Positions 5,760-7,087 of a DNA stretch of 7,087 nt are shown here, in pieces. The position numbers and the translations under genes are program-made. Numbering within the stretch: the stretch's first letter is position 1; every line of letters starts with the position of its first letter. Source of the DNA: Betaproteobacteria bacterium (GTDB lineage Bacteria > Pseudomonadota > Gammaproteobacteria > Burkholderiales > Burkholderiaceae_C); assembly GCA_009923895.1 (NCBI GenBank), contig RFSP01000096.1:1-7087 (forward strand), given 5' to 3'. The notes beneath the pieces were generated by a model, which was not told the DNA's origin, searched no databases, and saw nothing but the letters and a program-made list of their open reading frames with translations.

Positions 5760-5820
5760 GGCTCAAATGCAGCGGGTTGGTCAATGAAAGAGGTGAAATG
5801 GGCCTTGGCAAGCACCGGCC

Positions 5821-6465
5821 TCAGGGCTGCCAGTGCAAAAAATTACGGTACAGGCGCAAACCTTGGGCGGCGCTTTTCTCGGGATGGAATTGTGTGGCAA
5901 AAATATTATCTCGGCCGATGACGCAGGTAAAGCGCCCCCCATAGTCCGCCTCGCCCAAGGTGTGGCGTGCGTCAGACGGTGCCGCGTAATAGCTGTGGAC
6001 GAAATAAAACCAGGACGCTTCGTCCACGCCATGCCACAAGGGATGGGGCCGCTGATAGACCTGATTCCAGCCCATCTGAGGCACTTTGAACCGACTGCCA
6101 TCGCTCTGGGTGCGACCTTCCAGCTGAAACCGCAGGACCCGACCCGGCAGCAGGCCCAGCCCTGGCGTGTCTTGTTCTTCGCTGTGTTCCAGCAGCATTT
6201 GCATGCCCACGCACACCCCCAAGAGGGGCTTTTCAGCCGCTGCGCGTTCCACGGCCTCCCGCAGGCCAGACTCATGCAAGTGGCGCATGCAGTCGCGCAT
6301 GGCGCCTTGGCCGGGCAGGACCACGCGCTCGGCCGCGCGCACAACCTGGGGGTCGGCGGTGACGCACACCTCCACACCCAGGCCCTGTGCCGCATGCACA
6401 ACGGCCTGAGAGACCGAGCGCAGATTGCCCATGCCGTAGTCGACCACGGCCACGCGTCGCGACAT
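5821..6465 (-). CDS. hisH: Imidazole glycerol phosphate synthase, glutamine amidotransferase subunit
   Basis: HisH is a class I (triad) glutaminase that releases ammonia from glutamine and channels it through the HisF barrel. The protein has 214 residues. The triad is complete: nucleophile C85 in LGVCVGMQML, with H194 and E196 in the QFHPEKS motif. The N-terminal VVDYGMGNLRSV (7-18), the oxyanion-strand region LPGQGAM (50-56) and PQMGWN (129-134) at the HisF interface are all present. The ATG at 6463-6465 follows the hisB stop after three bases, so the two are almost certainly translated from one message. AAGGGA lies about 12 bases before the ATG, longer than the best spacing. hisA follows after 61 bases. 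Confidence 0.97.
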   Translation of the reverse strand: MSRRVAVVDYGMGNLRSVSQAVVHAAQGLGVEVCVTADPQVVRAAERVVLPGQGAMRDCMRHLHESGLREAVERAAAEKPLLGVCVGMQMLLEHSEEQDTPGLGLLPGRVLRFQLEGRTQSDGSRFKVPQMGWNQVYQRPHPLWHGVDEASWFYFVHSYYAAPSDARHTLGEADYGGRFTCVIGRDNIFATQFHPEKSAAQGLRLYRNFLHWQP

Positions 6466-6468
6466 GGT

Positions 6469-7083
6469 CTACAAGGTTCCCTTGGTCGATGGAATGGTCC
6501 CCGCGGCCCGCGGATCGGGGGTCAGGGCCATGCGCAGGGCGCGTGCAAAGGCCTTGAAAACCGTCTCACACTGGTGGTGGGCGTTGTGGCCTTTGAGGTT
6601 GTCGATGTGCAGGGTCACCAATGCGTGGTTGGCAAACCCTTGAAAGAATTCAAAGGCGAGTTGGGTGTCGAATTCGCCCACCATGCCCGAGCGAAAAGGC
6701 ACGTCCATGTGCAAGCCGGGTCGGCCTGAAAAATCCACCACCACGCGCGAGAGCGCCTCGTCCAACGGCACGTAAGCGTGTCCATAGCGGGTGATGCCGC
6801 GCTTGTCTCCTGCGGCTTGCGCCACGGCCATGCCCAAGGTGATGCCCACATCCTCGACGGTGTGGTGGCCATCGATGTGCAAGTCTCCTTGTGCTTCGAT
6901 GTCCAGATCGATCAAACCGTGCCGAGCAATCTGCTCCAGCATGTGGTCAAAAAAACCAATACCCGTGGCGAGCTTGGCTTCACCGTGTCCATCCAGATTG
7001 AGCTGGACGCGGATCCGAGTCTCTTTGGTGTCTCGGCGCACCGTGGCGGTACGGGCCGTTGCTTCAGAGGGGCCAGCATTCAT
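6469..7083 (-). CDS. hisB: Imidazoleglycerol-phosphate dehydratase
   Basis: HisB dehydrates imidazole glycerol phosphate to imidazole acetol phosphate with Mn2+ bound by histidine clusters. At 204 residues this is the monofunctional form; it lacks the N-terminal histidinol-phosphatase domain of the fused E. coli HisB. The hallmark motifs are FFDHML (44-49), DGHHTVED (71-78), RPGLHMD (121-127) and the second metal cluster GHNAHHQCE (165-173). The ATG at 7081-7083 is only four bases from the window edge, so its ribosome binding site cannot be seen. The lead of about 15 residues before TVRRDTKET suits the family, but a start further upstream cannot be excluded. It is the first gene seen of the his run, and other his genes may lie before it. 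Confidence 0.96.
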   Translation of the reverse strand: MNAGPSEATARTATVRRDTKETRIRVQLNLDGHGEAKLATGIGFFDHMLEQIARHGLIDLDIEAQGDLHIDGHHTVEDVGITLGMAVAQAAGDKRGITRYGHAYVPLDEALSRVVVDFSGRPGLHMDVPFRSGMVGEFDTQLAFEFFQGFANHALVTLHIDNLKGHNAHHQCETVFKAFARALRMALTPDPRAAGTIPSTKGTL

Positions 7084-7087
7084 GGGG

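Noticed and set aside
6472..6484. Small hairpin CAAGG-TTC-CCTTG at the end of hisB
   Set aside because: Five base pairs without a T tract inside a tight hisB-hisH junction; too weak to be an attenuator or terminator.
5833..6729. A 298-codon open frame on the + strand opposite hisH and hisB
   Set aside because: Both genes beneath it are certain from complete catalytic motifs. The antisense product is His/Gln/Ala-rich and unlike any family I know, which fits a codon-bias shadow.

Overview
The window reads as an ordinary housekeeping stretch of a GC-rich betaproteobacterial chromosome, most likely a Burkholderiales member of the Comamonadaceae type. This placement rests on protein character and gene order (ispE - tRNA-Gln - prs - rplY - pth, facing rsmD - coaD - ferredoxin) and was not tested by any search. 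I see no mobile element, CRISPR array, phage gene or unknown protein family, and almost every base is accounted for. No gap between genes exceeds 115 bases.

Left part, + strand (1-2687): the last codons of ispE, a complete tRNA-Gln(TTG) with encoded CCA, prs (PRPP synthetase), rplY (ribosomal protein L25/CTC type), a strong intrinsic terminator at 1950-1979, and pth (peptidyl-tRNA hydrolase). Apart from ispE, this side serves translation (tRNA, 50S protein, peptidyl-tRNA recycling) and PRPP supply.

Centre (2650-2746): a paired palindromic repeat of REP/BIME style lies at the convergent junction of pth and the ferredoxin gene. Its left arm supplies the last 12 codons of pth.

Right part, - strand (7083 down to 2757): seven genes run in one direction with gaps of 3, 61, 28, 2, 19 and 17 bases: hisB, hisH, hisA, hisF, rsmD, coaD and an Alvin-type 2[4Fe-4S] ferredoxin. 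HisB, HisA and the HisH-HisF glutamine amidotransferase-cyclase catalyse middle steps of histidine synthesis. RsmD methylates 16S rRNA, and CoaD makes dephospho-CoA. The pathway starts from PRPP, the product of prs across the convergent junction. The genes hisI and hisE, common direct neighbours of hisF in related bacteria, are not between hisF and rsmD, so this joint is the most notable feature of gene order.

The observations most worth a second look are the repeat that extends the Pth reading frame, the hisF-rsmD junction, and a possible leaderless promoter for pth. None amounts to a new biological system.
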